DNA of 64,000 bases from positions 868,001-932,000 of the forward strand of contig NZ_BCAG01000003.1 in assembly GCF_001293685.1 (NCBI RefSeq), read 5' to 3'. Under the pieces are notes generated by a model. That model was not told the DNA's origin. It searched no databases and worked only from the letters and a program-made list of their open reading frames with translations. Both the position numbers and the translations under genes were made by a program. Positions 8,968 to 18,410 of this stretch are shown here, one piece after another (the first letter of the stretch is position 1; every line of letters starts with the position of its first letter). This DNA is from Desulfatitalea tepidiphila (GTDB taxonomy: Bacteria > Desulfobacterota > Desulfobacteria > Desulfobacterales > Desulfosarcinaceae).

Positions 8968-9870
8968 ATGGAAACTATATCTGCTGCCAGCCAACTGTTT
9001 CAATTCATTGTCACCGGTCTCACCGTCGGGGCGATCTACGCCATGGTGGCGATCGGCTTCAACATTATCTATAATGTGACCGAAATCATCAATCTGGCCC
9101 AAGGGGAATTCGTGATGCTGGGTGGATTGATCATGGTCTTCATGCACGTCACCGTGGGACTTCCGATGATCCTGGCCTTCGTCGCCACCGTATTGTTGGT
9201 GACGCTGACGGGTACGATGTTGGATCGCCTGGCCATCAAACCCATTCGGCAGCCTTCGGTGATGACCTTGATCATCGCCACCATCGCCGCCTCGATTGTC
9301 ATCAAGGGGACGGCCATGCTCATCTGGGGGAAATCGCCATATGATCTGCCTGCATTTTCAGGCAGGACGCCCATCGAACTGGGGGGTGTCATCATTCAGC
9401 CGCAGTATTTGTGGGTGATCGGTTTTCTGGCCGTAGTGGCCATCGGCCTCACCTTGTTCTTCAACCGCACCATTTTAGGCAAAGCCATGGCCGCATGTGC
9501 GGATAATCCCGATGCCGCAAGACTGGTGGGCATCAATGTCCAGTATATGGTGTTATTATCTTTTGCCCTTTCCGCCGCTATCGGTGCGATTGCCGGCATG
9601 ACTCTGACGCCTATCGCCTTGATGGATTACGATCGCGGGGCCATGCTGGCCATCAAAGGTTTCGGCGCGGCCATTCTCGGAGGATTGGGGAGTTTTTCGG
9701 GTGCCGTTCTGGGCGGGTTGTTAATCGGTTTGATCGAGTCTCTGGGAGCCGGCTTTTTGCTGTCCGGCTACAAAGACGCCTATGCTTTGATCGTACTGCT
9801 GCTTGTTCTCTTTTTACGTCCCAGTGGTATGATGGGAAATTTCGAAGTCACGAAGTTCAAAAGGTTTTAG
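8968..9870 (+). CDS. livH: Branched-chain amino acid-type ABC permease LivH
   Basis: About 300 residues with eight or so membrane segments of the LivH family. The N-terminus QFIVTGLTVGAIYAMVAIGFNIIYNVTEIINLAQGE is diagnostic once split across its first helices, and the EAA-like loop (KAMAACADNPDAARLVGIN) marks contact with the ATPases. ATG 8968 fits the usual LivH start, though no strong ribosome binding site is evident; a TTG at 8938 would add ten residues. It is 2 bp before livM. Confidence 0.9.
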   Translation: METISAASQLFQFIVTGLTVGAIYAMVAIGFNIIYNVTEIINLAQGEFVMLGGLIMVFMHVTVGLPMILAFVATVLLVTLTGTMLDRLAIKPIRQPSVMTLIIATIAASIVIKGTAMLIWGKSPYDLPAFSGRTPIELGGVIIQPQYLWVIGFLAVVAIGLTLFFNRTILGKAMAACADNPDAARLVGINVQYMVLLSFALSAAIGAIAGMTLTPIALMDYDRGAMLAIKGFGAAILGGLGSFSGAVLGGLLIGLIESLGAGFLLSGYKDAYALIVLLLVLFLRPSGMMGNFEVTKFKRF

Positions 9871-9872
9871 CG

Positions 9873-10826
9873 ATGCTGAGGATACGCAAGGCGCCCATCT
9901 GCGTCGGTGCGCTTTTTATTCTTTTGTTTCCATGGGTCGCCGGGAGATTGCCAGCCATCGAGCACTACCCTGACCTGATGGTGTTTGCCGGTATCTACTG
10001 CCTGATGACCATCGGGATGAGTTTGCTTATGGGCTACGCCGGTCAGATCTCGTTGGGACATGCCGCATTCTATGGCATCGGCGCCTACGCCTCGGGTATT
10101 CTGACGACCCAATACAATCTGAATCCCTGGCTCTGCATTCTCCTCGGCAGTGTAGCGGCCACCGCGGTCGCCGTCGTTGTCGGGGCACCGTCACTGCGGT
10201 TGCGTGGACATTATCTGGCCATGGCGACGTTGGCCTTTGGCATCATTGTCAACATCGTCTTTCGAGAAGAAGCGGAATGGACCGGTGGCCCGGATGGTAT
10301 GGGGGGGATACCCGGGCTGGACATCTTTGGATATTCGTTCGATTCGATCCATAAATATTACTACCTGGTATGGATCGTTGTAGCCATCGCTTTCTTTTTT
10401 ACGATCCGGTTGATTCAATCGCCCACCGGCAGGGCGCTCAGAGCGATTCATGCGAGCGAGGCGGCGGCGAGTGCCATGGGTATCGATATTTCGAGATCCA
10501 AGATCGTGGTTTTTGCTTTTTCGGCGATTCTCGCTTCTGTAGCCGGCAGTTTATATGCGCATTACATGAATTTTATCAATCCATCGACTTTCGATACGCT
10601 CTTTTCAATCAAACTCGTCATCATGATTGCGTTGGGAGGCATGCATACGATCTGGGGTGCCGTGGTGGGGTCGGTGTTGTTCGCCTTTCTCAGCTTCGAA
10701 TGGCTTCACCAATTCGGAGAGTACGAAATCGTGGTTTACGGGTTGGTCCTGATGATGGTGACCATCTATCTGCCGGAGGGATTGGTCGGGCTTCCCGGCA
10801 GGATTGTACAACGCGTAAGGAGATAG
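9873..10826 (+). CDS. livM: Branched-chain amino acid-type ABC permease LivM
   Basis: A 317-residue polytopic membrane protein. LivM features include MSLLMGYAGQISLGHAAFYGIGAYA, cut here into its conserved halves, GAPSLRLRGHYLAMATLAF and the EAA-like loop (GRALRAIHASEAAASAMGI). It pairs with LivH to form the membrane channel. The ATG is 2 bp after the livH stop and the gene touches livG, so translation is probably coupled. Confidence 0.9.
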   Translation: MLRIRKAPICVGALFILLFPWVAGRLPAIEHYPDLMVFAGIYCLMTIGMSLLMGYAGQISLGHAAFYGIGAYASGILTTQYNLNPWLCILLGSVAATAVAVVVGAPSLRLRGHYLAMATLAFGIIVNIVFREEAEWTGGPDGMGGIPGLDIFGYSFDSIHKYYYLVWIVVAIAFFFTIRLIQSPTGRALRAIHASEAAASAMGIDISRSKIVVFAFSAILASVAGSLYAHYMNFINPSTFDTLFSIKLVIMIALGGMHTIWGAVVGSVLFAFLSFEWLHQFGEYEIVVYGLVLMMVTIYLPEGLVGLPGRIVQRVRR

Positions 10827-10832
10827 GTGCCG

Positions 10833-11624
10833 ATGGCATCTGCGCCGCATAGCTCGCACTTGCTGGAAATCGAAGATTTGGTCATGGCCTTTGGTGGATT
10901 GACGGCATTGATGAATATTCAACTCCGTGTCGACAAAGGCACCATCAGGGCCATCATCGGACCCAACGGGGCCGGCAAGACGACCCTCTTCAATTTGATT
11001 ACAGGTGTGCTTTCACCCACCGAAGGCACCATCCGTTTCAACGGTCATGTCATCAGCGGACAGAAACCGCATAAAATTGCGGCCCTGGGAATTTCACGCA
11101 CCTTCCAGACCGTCGAACTGTTCGACAACATGACGGTGATCGAAAACGTCATGGTGGGGCGTCACCTGCATATCAACACCTCTTTTTTACACTGCGGTTT
11201 GGGTCTGCCCGCCATTCGATCCCAGGAAACAGCGATCGAAGCCCATGCCATGGCATTGCTGGACTTTATTGGTCTCGCCGACAGGGCGAACAGCATGGCC
11301 GAAAGCCTTCCCCTGGGTGAACGCAAGATTTTGGAGATTGGCCGTGCGTTGGCCACCGATCCTTTGCTGGTCTGCCTGGATGAGCCGGCGGCCGGCTTGA
11401 ATGAAACCGAAACCGAAACGGCTGCCCGATTGATCAAGTCGATCAAGGACAAGGGAATCACGGTGCTTCTGGTGGAGCATGACATGAAGGTGATCATGAA
11501 TATTTCGGATCAGATCACCGTGCTCAATTACGGTGAAAAGATCGCCGAAGGCACGCCCGAGGAAATCCGGGGCAATCCCAAAGTTATTCAGGCCTATCTG
11601 GGGGATAGTATTGCGGTCACATAA
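10833..11624 (+). CDS. livG: Branched-chain amino acid-type ABC ATPase LivG
   Basis: A 263-residue ABC ATPase with Walker A (GPNGAGKTTLFN), the LivG-specific long Q-loop region (GISRTFQTVELFDNMTVIENV), a signature-like segment (LPLGERKILEIGRAL) and Walker B (LLVCLDEPAAGLN) followed by the H-loop (VEHDMKVIM). ATG 10833 lies 8 bp after AAGGAGAT and is preferred over the GTG at 10827, which is too close. It energises the LivHM channel with LivF. Confidence 0.92.
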   Translation: MASAPHSSHLLEIEDLVMAFGGLTALMNIQLRVDKGTIRAIIGPNGAGKTTLFNLITGVLSPTEGTIRFNGHVISGQKPHKIAALGISRTFQTVELFDNMTVIENVMVGRHLHINTSFLHCGLGLPAIRSQETAIEAHAMALLDFIGLADRANSMAESLPLGERKILEIGRALATDPLLVCLDEPAAGLNETETETAARLIKSIKDKGITVLLVEHDMKVIMNISDQITVLNYGEKIAEGTPEEIRGNPKVIQAYLGDSIAVT

Positions 11625-11695
11625 AATCATGTCACGTGATAAGAGCCGACAACGCCTTGGGGAAATCATCGAACAGCAAGGTGGCACATCAACCC

Positions 11696-12412
11696 ATGAT
11701 GCTTGATATTCAAAATCTGAACGCCGGGTATGGCGCGATTGCCGCAATCAGGGAGATCTCGCTCGAGGTTCCGGAAGGCAAGGTGGTGTCCATCATCGGG
11801 GCCAACGGAGCCGGTAAATCCACACTGCTCAAGGCGGTTTCGGGTTTGAACAAGAACCGTTCCGGTCGCGTCCTGTTCCAGGGAAAAAACATCGTCGACA
11901 TGCCTGCGAACCGTATTGTATCCTTAGGATTGTCCCAGGTGGCCGAGGGAAGGCAGATTTTTGCCCATATGACGGTAGAGGATAATATCCATCTCGGAGC
12001 CTACCTGTATTACAAGCGCGGCAACAAGAGAGAAATAAGGGACCGCATCGAAAGAATTTATGAGTTGTTTCCAATTTTATCCAAGCGGGCCAGACAGATT
12101 TCAGGTACACTCTCCGGTGGGGAGCAGCAGATGCTGGCCATTGGCCGTGCGTTGATGACGCGGCCCAGGTTACTCCTTCTGGATGAACCCTCCATGGGAT
12201 TGGCGCCGATCGTCGTGAAGGAGATATTCCATACCATCGAACGTCTCAACCATGAGGGAATGACCATATTGCTGGTCGAACAGAACGCCAGGGCAGCCTT
12301 GCAAATCGCCGATTTCGCCTATGTGCTCGAAACAGGCCGTGTTGTCTTGCATGGCCCCGCCAGTGACTTGATCAACGACAACCAGATCAAAGAGGCCTAT
12401 TTGGGTGGATAG
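11696..12412 (+). CDS. livF: Branched-chain amino acid-type ABC ATPase LivF
   Basis: A 238-residue ATPase starting MMLDIQNLNAGYGAIAAIRE. Walker A is GANGAGKSTLLK, the signature is LSGGEQQMLAIGRAL and Walker B is RLLLLDEPSMGLAPI. The LivF-typical SLGLSQVAEGRQIFAHMTV stretch is present. I chose ATG 11696, preceded by AAGGTGG; an upstream ATG at 11636 adds 20 residues outside the family pattern. It ends the liv operon. Confidence 0.92.
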   Translation: MMLDIQNLNAGYGAIAAIREISLEVPEGKVVSIIGANGAGKSTLLKAVSGLNKNRSGRVLFQGKNIVDMPANRIVSLGLSQVAEGRQIFAHMTVEDNIHLGAYLYYKRGNKREIRDRIERIYELFPILSKRARQISGTLSGGEQQMLAIGRALMTRPRLLLLDEPSMGLAPIVVKEIFHTIERLNHEGMTILLVEQNARAALQIADFAYVLETGRVVLHGPASDLINDNQIKEAYLGG

Positions 12413-12460
12413 TTCGAAACGTTGAGGCTCGATGCGTCCGGTGATCCGCAGCAATGGCGG

Positions 12461-12489
12461 TTGGATATCCACTGAACGAAAATTATTTT
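12461..12489 (+). promoter_or_regulatory. Candidate promoter before the CMD-family gene
   Basis: TTGGAT (12461-12466) and TATTTT (12484-12489) are 17 bp apart in a locally AT-rich stretch just before the next gene. The match to consensus is only moderate, and read-through from livF remains possible. Confidence 0.33.
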
Positions 12490-12507
12490 ATTAAAAGGTT
12501 TTGATGC

Positions 12508-12900
12508 ATGGATGAAGATGTCAAGAAAAGGACTCAGGAGGTTGCGGCGCTCTACTTCGAAGGTGTGAGCGAGGAAAAACCCTTTGATCTCTGGCGCGCC
12601 TTCGACCCGGAATTGGGCAAACAGCTGTCCCTTTTCATAACGGGCAGGATGTACGGTCGGGAGAAGATTTCTCACCAGACCCGCCAATTGGTCACTGTTG
12701 CGGTGTTGACCGTCCTCGGGCGAAGCGAAGAGCTGAAGCTTCACATCCTTGCGGCTCTCAATGTGGGGTGCACGCCACGCGACATCGCCGAAGTGATTTT
12801 CCAGACATTTACCTATGCAGGGATTCCGACGGTGAATATGGCACTGAAAGTCCTTCGGGGTGTGCTTGTCGATAAGGGACTTTGGCCTTTGGCGCAGTGA
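12508..12900 (+). CDS. Carboxymuconolactone decarboxylase (CMD) family protein
   Basis: A 130-residue, all-helical CMD-family protein. The family core is visible at about 55-115: REKISHQTRQLVTVAVL, GRSEELKLHILAALNVGCTP and EVIFQTFTYAGIPTVNMAL. There is no AhpD-type CxxC pair, so a peroxidase/disulfide role is unlikely. In aerobes this fold decarboxylates gamma-carboxymuconolactone, but many anaerobic homologues have no known activity. It lies between a liv importer and gcdA, which suggests a part in handling an imported carboxylic acid; that is inference. Confidence 0.8.
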   Translation: MDEDVKKRTQEVAALYFEGVSEEKPFDLWRAFDPELGKQLSLFITGRMYGREKISHQTRQLVTVAVLTVLGRSEELKLHILAALNVGCTPRDIAEVIFQTFTYAGIPTVNMALKVLRGVLVDKGLWPLAQ

Positions 12901-12906
12901 AAGTGG

Positions 12907-12934
12907 AGACATCGGAACACTGACCGATGTCTTT
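12907..12934 (+). terminator. Hairpin with short T run between the CMD gene and gcdA
   Basis: AGACATCGG (12907-12915) and CCGATGTCT (12924-12932) form a perfect 9-bp stem with an 8-nt loop, followed by TT. The T tract is short, so it may terminate only partly. Confidence 0.55.
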
Positions 12935-13002
12935 GGCATTTTGGATACCACGGTTGTCGTGCATGTTGCCGGCAATCCAAAGATGAGCTGGAGACGATTG
13001 CG

Positions 13003-14736
13003 ATGAGACCCTATTTTAGAAAAATGACGACTTTCGGACAGGCATTGAATCCCGGACAAATCAAAAGCGGCCAGGAGAATTTGGAAAAGATCAAGCAGGT
13101 CGAAGCTGATGTCGATGAAGCCGTGAACAAGGTGAAAAACGCCGGTTTCCCGGCTGAGAAGATCAATGCGCGGGGGCAGCTGACCGTCTTTCAGAGACTC
13201 GAATACCTGTTGGACCCGGGGACGTGGTGTCCTTTACATACGTTGTTCAACCCCGAGGACAACATCGAAGGGACGAGCAATGTCATTGATGGGTTGGGAA
13301 AGATTTCTGGCAAGTGGGCCGTGATTATTGGATTCGACAACAAGGTGATGGCAGGCGCCTGGTTGCCGGGCCAATACGAAAATATTCTTCGGGTGACCGA
13401 TCTTTCCACGCGGTTGAATATTCCGTTGGTGTGGCTGGTGAATTGCTCGGGTGTGAAATTGACCGAACAGGAAAAATTTTACGCCAACCGGCGCTGCGGC
13501 GGCACACCCTTTTTCCGTCACGCGGAGATGAACCAGCTGGGCATACCGATTCTGGCCGGTATCTACGGCACAAACCCAGCCGGCGGCGGATATCAGGGCA
13601 TCAGCCCGACGATTCTCTTCGCCCATAAGGATTGCAATATCGCCGTGGGCGGCGGCGGCATTCTCAGCGGCATGTCCCCAAAAGGCTACTTCGACGAAGA
13701 GGGCGCCGAACAATTGATCAGCGCCGCCAAGCAATTCAAGGTCAAACCGCCGGGAAGCGTCGATATTCACTACGATGCGACCGGATTTTTCCGATACAAA
13801 TACGAAACCGAAACCGATGTGCTCGATGGTCTCAAGGAGTTCATGCGGGATATTCCGGCATACAAGCCCAAGTTCTTCCGGGTCGCCGATCCCATGGAGC
13901 CGAGATTCTCGGCCAATGATTTATATACGCTGGTCCCATTCAACCAGAAGCAGATCTACAATTTCGATGAGGTGTTGGCGCGCCTGGTCGATGGCAGCGA
14001 ACACCTGGAGTTCAAGCCCGATTATGGTCCCGAAATTTACACCGGCCTTGTCAAGGTGGACGGATTCCTCGTGGGCGTCATCGGCAACCGGCAAGGCTGG
14101 CTCGGGGAAAACTATCCCGAATATGCCGATTATCCAGGGATCGGCGGCAAGCTTTATCGCCAGGGGCTCATCAAGATGAATGAATTCGTCACCCTCTGCG
14201 GCCGTGATCGCGTTCCGATCATCTGGTTCCAGGACACTTCCGGCATCGACGTCGGCGATATCGCCGAGAAAGCTGAACTGCTCGGACTGGGCCAGTCTCT
14301 GGTGTACTCCATTCAACAGACCGGGGTGCCCATGCTGCTGGTGGTGTTGCGCAAGGGCACGGCCGCAGCCCACTATGTCATGGGCGGCCCGACGGCTAAT
14401 CGGCACACCGCCTTTACTTTGGGAACCGCCACCACCGAGATATACGTGATGCATGGGGAGACAGCCGCGGCCGCAAGCTTTTCCCGGCGCCTGGTGAAGG
14501 AAAAGGAGGCCGGCCGGCCACTTCAGCCGGTCATCGAGAAGATGAATGAGATGGTCAAGTCTTATTACGACAATTCGCGGCCGATCTACTGCGCGCGTAA
14601 AGGCATGGTGGACGAGATCGCCAAGATGACCGAGTTGAGAAGCTATCTGAAGGCCTTCGCCGGTGCGGCTTACCAGAACCCCAAATCGATTTGTCCCCAG
14701 CATCAGATGCTGCTCCCTCGGGTCATCAAGGGATAA
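13003..14736 (+). CDS. gcdA: Glutaconyl-CoA decarboxylase alpha-subunit-like carboxyltransferase
   Basis: A 577-residue carboxyltransferase with two crotonase-like halves. Its length and motif order follow the Acidaminococcus GcdA alpha subunit: RGQLTVFQRLEYLLDPGTW, WAVIIGFDNKVMAGAWLPGQ, RRCGGTPFFRHAEMNQLGIP, YGTNPAGGGYQGISPT, GIGGKLYRQGLIKMNEFVTL and the end AAYQNPKSICPQHQM. GcdA moves CO2 from glutaconyl-CoA to biotin; with the membrane beta subunit this pumps Na+. Neither beta, gamma (biotin carrier) nor delta subunits are in the window. The start follows TGGAG. A propionyl- or methylcrotonyl-CoA carboxyltransferase is less likely because of the length and the first 60 residues. Confidence 0.83.
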   Translation: MRPYFRKMTTFGQALNPGQIKSGQENLEKIKQVEADVDEAVNKVKNAGFPAEKINARGQLTVFQRLEYLLDPGTWCPLHTLFNPEDNIEGTSNVIDGLGKISGKWAVIIGFDNKVMAGAWLPGQYENILRVTDLSTRLNIPLVWLVNCSGVKLTEQEKFYANRRCGGTPFFRHAEMNQLGIPILAGIYGTNPAGGGYQGISPTILFAHKDCNIAVGGGGILSGMSPKGYFDEEGAEQLISAAKQFKVKPPGSVDIHYDATGFFRYKYETETDVLDGLKEFMRDIPAYKPKFFRVADPMEPRFSANDLYTLVPFNQKQIYNFDEVLARLVDGSEHLEFKPDYGPEIYTGLVKVDGFLVGVIGNRQGWLGENYPEYADYPGIGGKLYRQGLIKMNEFVTLCGRDRVPIIWFQDTSGIDVGDIAEKAELLGLGQSLVYSIQQTGVPMLLVVLRKGTAAAHYVMGGPTANRHTAFTLGTATTEIYVMHGETAAAASFSRRLVKEKEAGRPLQPVIEKMNEMVKSYYDNSRPIYCARKGMVDEIAKMTELRSYLKAFAGAAYQNPKSICPQHQMLLPRVIKG

Positions 14737-14814
14737 TGCCGCATCGCAGGGCCTTTGGATGTGTCGAATGTGGGGTGGTGGCTTGGAGAAGAGGCGCGGT
14801 GCCGGCCAGGGCGG

Positions 14815-15198
14815 TCAATCTTTTGTGTAGTAAACGCCCGGGATCCAGCTCTTATGCAGTTTGGTGGTCTTATCGGCCAACGCCTCTGTTTCGTCAATAA
14901 ACTTGAAAACATGTTTGCCGATTCGAATGATATCGTTGTGGTCCAGACGCTTCAGGGCAACCGCCTCACCGTTCACATAGGTGTGGTTCGTACTTTGTAA
15001 GTCCTCGATGTAGTATGTCACCGCCTCCTGCTGCTCGGCGTCCTGTGTCATCGTGATTCGAGCATGTTTTTGACTGGCCAGCTTATCATCCAGGAAAATA
15101 TCGCAATCCGCCATTCTGCCGATCTGCATTTCCGGCTTTTCCAAGGGGATTTTTTTGATGGTCAACCCTTCGTGTACGAGTACGAGAATGGCCATAGC
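14815..15198 (-). CDS. FHA-domain protein
   Basis: A 127-residue protein consisting of essentially one forkhead-associated domain, which binds phosphothreonine peptides. Visible motifs are IGRMADCDIFL, SQKHARI and STNHTYVNGEAV, matching the GR, SxxH and STNG(T)xVNG positions of the family. The ATG at 15198 follows GAGGAG; a GTG at 15213 would add five residues. It lies 11 bp downstream of the Ser/Thr kinase gene on the same strand, so the kinase or its substrates are the obvious phosphorylated partners. Confidence 0.85.
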   Translation of the reverse strand, partial: AMAILVLVHEGLTIKKIPLEKPEMQIGRMADCDIFLDDKLASQKHARITMTQDAEQQEAVTYYIEDLQSTNHTYVNGEAVALKRLDHNDIIRIGKHVFKFIDETEALADKTTKLHKSWIPGVYYTKD

Positions 15199-15209
15199 GG
15201 TTCTCCTCT

Positions 15210-17822
15210 TCACGGTTCCTGCGGAGTGTCGTAAGCTTCGACCCGGGGTGCCGCATCGATCAGCTCGGCCCTGCAGGCCTTCAGCGCCTCCAACAGGTCA
15301 CCTGCCGTGGCAAAACGGTCGTCGGCCGTCTTGGCGAGCAGGCGATTGACGATCCGTTCGCAGCAGAATGGCGCTTCGGGCGCAATTTCGGCGAGGGGTG
15401 CGTGGGCAGTGTGGTTGATGGCATACAAAATGGCGCTGATCGAATCCCCCTTGAACGGTTTGGCGCCGGATAGCAGTTCATAGAAGACGACCCCGAGGGA
15501 AAACAGATCGGAACGGCCGTCCAGCGGTTCCCCGTTGACCTGCTCCGGCGACATGTAGTTGGGGGTGCCGAGAATGACGCCCTCGCTTGTTTGCGACGCG
15601 TCCATGACATGGGCGATGCCGAAATCCGTCACCTTAACGCGGCCGTCTTCCAGCACCATGATGTTACCGGGTTTGATGTCCCTGTGGACCACCCCCTGGG
15701 CATGGGCATAAGCCACCGCGGCAGTGACATCCACGATCACATCGAGGACGCTGTCAAAGGGCAGTAGATCGCCGACTTTGCAATGGTGGGTCAGGTCAGT
15801 GCCGGTGAGCAGTTCCATGGCGATGTAGGCCATGTCATGCTCCTCCCCAACATCGTAAATCGACACGATGTTGGGGTGGGCGAGTTTACCTGCGGATTCC
15901 GCCTCCCTGAAAAATCGTGCCTTGACCTCTGCCAGCTCGTCGGAGGCGACCTCCGCATAAGCCAAGGTCTTGATGGCCACCTCGCGGTTGATTTTCGGAT
16001 CCCGGCCGAGATAAACGGTCCCCATGGAGCCCCGTCCTATTTCCTGCAGGATTTCATAACGTCCGAAGGTCGGCTTGATACCGGTGTCGTCGATCATCAA
16101 CGGCGCCTCGCTACGGGAGCCCCCGGCGTTCATGGAGATCGCGCTGTCCAGCGGCTTGAGCCGCTCACTGCGTTTATCGATGTCCTTGAACGGTCCGTCC
16201 GCGCGGATATGTTCATATATGGACAGAGCCCTGTTGAACATGCGTTTGCGTTCGAAATCGAGGGCCAGGTTGTACAGCAGATCCTTGACCGTATCGTCCT
16301 GAACCGGGCACTGCATGTATTTGTCATAGGCCATGTCGAGCATGCCCTGGCCCTGGTACGACAGTCCGAGCGCCTTGTTGGCCTCGAGTCTTTCGTTTTG
16401 CCGGACGCGGGATATGCTGGTCCACTGAAGGATGACGAATCCAAGGCAGGCCAGCACAACGGGTGCAAAGACCTTGACCCAGTAGCCATAGCCCACCAGC
16501 AGGATCGCTCCCATGCCATACCAGGTCGCCATAAAAATCAGCAGAATGGCCCCGCCGATGGTCGCATTGACGCGCGGGAGCACAAAGGCCAGGAAAAAGG
16601 CGAAGTAGAGCATCGCCAGCATTTCGAACCAGTGCGCCCAGGGGGGTCTCGAGAGGCGCACGTTGGATAAGATTCCTGCCAGCAAGTTGGCGTGAATTTC
16701 AACCGCCGACGCCTTGACCCGGGACCTGACACGATAGGTTTGGGCCGTTTCCGGATCGGTCAGACCCAAAAGGACGATTTTGCCCTTGAAAATAGACGGA
16801 TCGATCGTTCCGTCGAGTATTTCTGCAGCCGTGTAAGTGCGTTTTTCCGTCCATTCACGGTTCAGGTTGAGCAGCATCTGGTAGCGCCTGTCGGTCGGCA
16901 GCAGCAAATGCTTGACGTTCAGCTGCGGTTCTCCAAAAAAATCATTGCCGATTTTCAGGTCCCACAACTGTGCATCGAGATATTTGATGGCCATCTGAAG
17001 GGCGAATGCGGGGAAAAGCCGGCCATTGTAATCGACCAGCAAGGGCACCCGCCTGACCGCACCATCCGGATCTTCATGAATGTTCACATGGCCCATGGCC
17101 CCCGCTTTTTTTGCCAGATCGTCGAAGGACTGCTTCACACTCTGGGCGCTGGACAGCGCGCCTGGCGCAGCGGCAAAAATTTGACCCAAAAGACCAGCCT
17201 GATTCCGCTCATCGACGGGGAGTGTTTCCGCTTTCAGGGAATTGATCACCAGGAGCCCCGGCAGTGTTTCATTTCCCGAAACGGTTGATCCTTTGGCAGA
17301 AAAGCGGATGGGCAACACCACATTTTTCGCCCGGCGAACGGCCGTGATCAGATCCGAATCCTGGTTCAAATCCCTCTCGGCAGCCGCCAGCAGATGGTCT
17401 ACCAGTTCTGCCGTGCGTTTGCCTCCCGGCCATTTCTGTTCACTCGCTTTTTCCCGTAATTGTTTGATTTCAAGCACTCCAAGGTTTTGGTCCGGGTGCT
17501 CATAGAGCAGGCATATGCCTTGCGCCGCCGCTCCGTGGGCCGATAGAATCCGAACGATTTCGGCGATTCGCGGACGCGGCCAGGGCCAATCGCCGAATCT
17601 GTGGAGGCTCTCTTGATCGATAGCGACGATTTCGATGGGTTGCTCGTCGGGCGCACGAAAATAACCGGCCCATAGATCGTAATGGGCGTTTTCCAGCGGC
17701 GCCCAGGGGCAATGGGAAGAGCTCATGACGGCCATGAGGAAGGCGGTGAGCAGGGCGATTCGGACGGCCGGCGAAGCGAGAATCTTTAATGCGATGGAGC
17801 GAATTTTAGGATTTGATAACAA
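15210..17822 (-). CDS. CHASE2-domain membrane Ser/Thr protein kinase
   Basis: An 870-residue protein kinase with an extracytoplasmic CHASE2 sensor at about 40-380, three membrane segments around 398-416, 421-445 and 450-468, a TPR-like helical stretch (about 477-545) and a C-terminal Hanks-type kinase. The kinase has a G-loop (GRGSMGTVYLG, 596-606), Lys618, HRDIKPGN from 713 and DFG at 733-735, so it should be active. The start is a TTG preceded by AAGGT, and is not certain; an internal ATG exists at residue 30. The order sensor first, kinase last is the reverse of PknB-type enzymes. It is followed by the FHA gene. Confidence 0.88.
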   Translation of the reverse strand: MLSNPKIRSIALKILASPAVRIALLTAFLMAVMSSSHCPWAPLENAHYDLWAGYFRAPDEQPIEIVAIDQESLHRFGDWPWPRPRIAEIVRILSAHGAAAQGICLLYEHPDQNLGVLEIKQLREKASEQKWPGGKRTAELVDHLLAAAERDLNQDSDLITAVRRAKNVVLPIRFSAKGSTVSGNETLPGLLVINSLKAETLPVDERNQAGLLGQIFAAAPGALSSAQSVKQSFDDLAKKAGAMGHVNIHEDPDGAVRRVPLLVDYNGRLFPAFALQMAIKYLDAQLWDLKIGNDFFGEPQLNVKHLLLPTDRRYQMLLNLNREWTEKRTYTAAEILDGTIDPSIFKGKIVLLGLTDPETAQTYRVRSRVKASAVEIHANLLAGILSNVRLSRPPWAHWFEMLAMLYFAFFLAFVLPRVNATIGGAILLIFMATWYGMGAILLVGYGYWVKVFAPVVLACLGFVILQWTSISRVRQNERLEANKALGLSYQGQGMLDMAYDKYMQCPVQDDTVKDLLYNLALDFERKRMFNRALSIYEHIRADGPFKDIDKRSERLKPLDSAISMNAGGSRSEAPLMIDDTGIKPTFGRYEILQEIGRGSMGTVYLGRDPKINREVAIKTLAYAEVASDELAEVKARFFREAESAGKLAHPNIVSIYDVGEEHDMAYIAMELLTGTDLTHHCKVGDLLPFDSVLDVIVDVTAAVAYAHAQGVVHRDIKPGNIMVLEDGRVKVTDFGIAHVMDASQTSEGVILGTPNYMSPEQVNGEPLDGRSDLFSLGVVFYELLSGAKPFKGDSISAILYAINHTAHAPLAEIAPEAPFCCERIVNRLLAKTADDRFATAGDLLEALKACRAELIDAAPRVEAYDTPQEP

Positions 17823-17997
17823 CGTGTTACCTTGATGCTGAATGTTTACGGCCCGGATGCAAATCCCGTTGTAAAACTTTATATCTATATAAAATCATTT
17901 CCAAATGAGCAAGCCTGCTTTTCAAACCGGTTGCCATTATGATAGTCTGATTACCAACGCGGCTACAGGATGCAACAATTGGACCGAAAGGACCGCC

Positions 17998-18363
17998 ATG
18001 CGTGCGGAAATCAAAAGAGACCGGGATGCGGTGGAATTCTTGACCGGCGAACGATGCCATATCAAGGAGGTCGCCAACGATGCGGGAGATGAGTATTTGT
18101 CCATTGCCCGCGCCCGGGTGGAGCCGGGGGTTGTCACGGCGTGGCATAAACTAGACGGGATTGCAGAACGTTACATCATCTTCAGCGGCCGGGGAAGGGT
18201 TCAAGTCGGCGAAGCCCCACCGGTATCGGTCGAGGCCGGTGACGTGGTGCGCATTCCTGCCGGCGTGCGGCAGCGGATCGAGAACACGGGTCGCGACGAT
18301 CTCGTTTTCTACGCATTGTGTTCACCGCCTTTTCAACAAGAGCGCTATGTATCCCTGGAGTAA
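17998..18363 (+). CDS. Cupin-domain protein
   Basis: A 121-residue single-domain cupin. The first cupin motif is degenerate (GVVTAWHKLDGIAERYIIFSG: one His and one Glu in the usual spacing) and the second reads VEAGDVVRIPAGVRQRIEN. The ATG at 17998 follows AAAGGA at a good distance. Metal ligands look partly replaced, so a binding or isomerase role is as likely as oxidation. It is the first of three codirectional genes with an amidase and a VOC protein. Confidence 0.75.
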   Translation: MRAEIKRDRDAVEFLTGERCHIKEVANDAGDEYLSIARARVEPGVVTAWHKLDGIAERYIIFSGRGRVQVGEAPPVSVEAGDVVRIPAGVRQRIENTGRDDLVFYALCSPPFQQERYVSLE

Positions 18364-18410
18364 TTCTATCATGTCTCCAGAATCGGTAACCGACGAACAA
18401 GGAGCAGACG

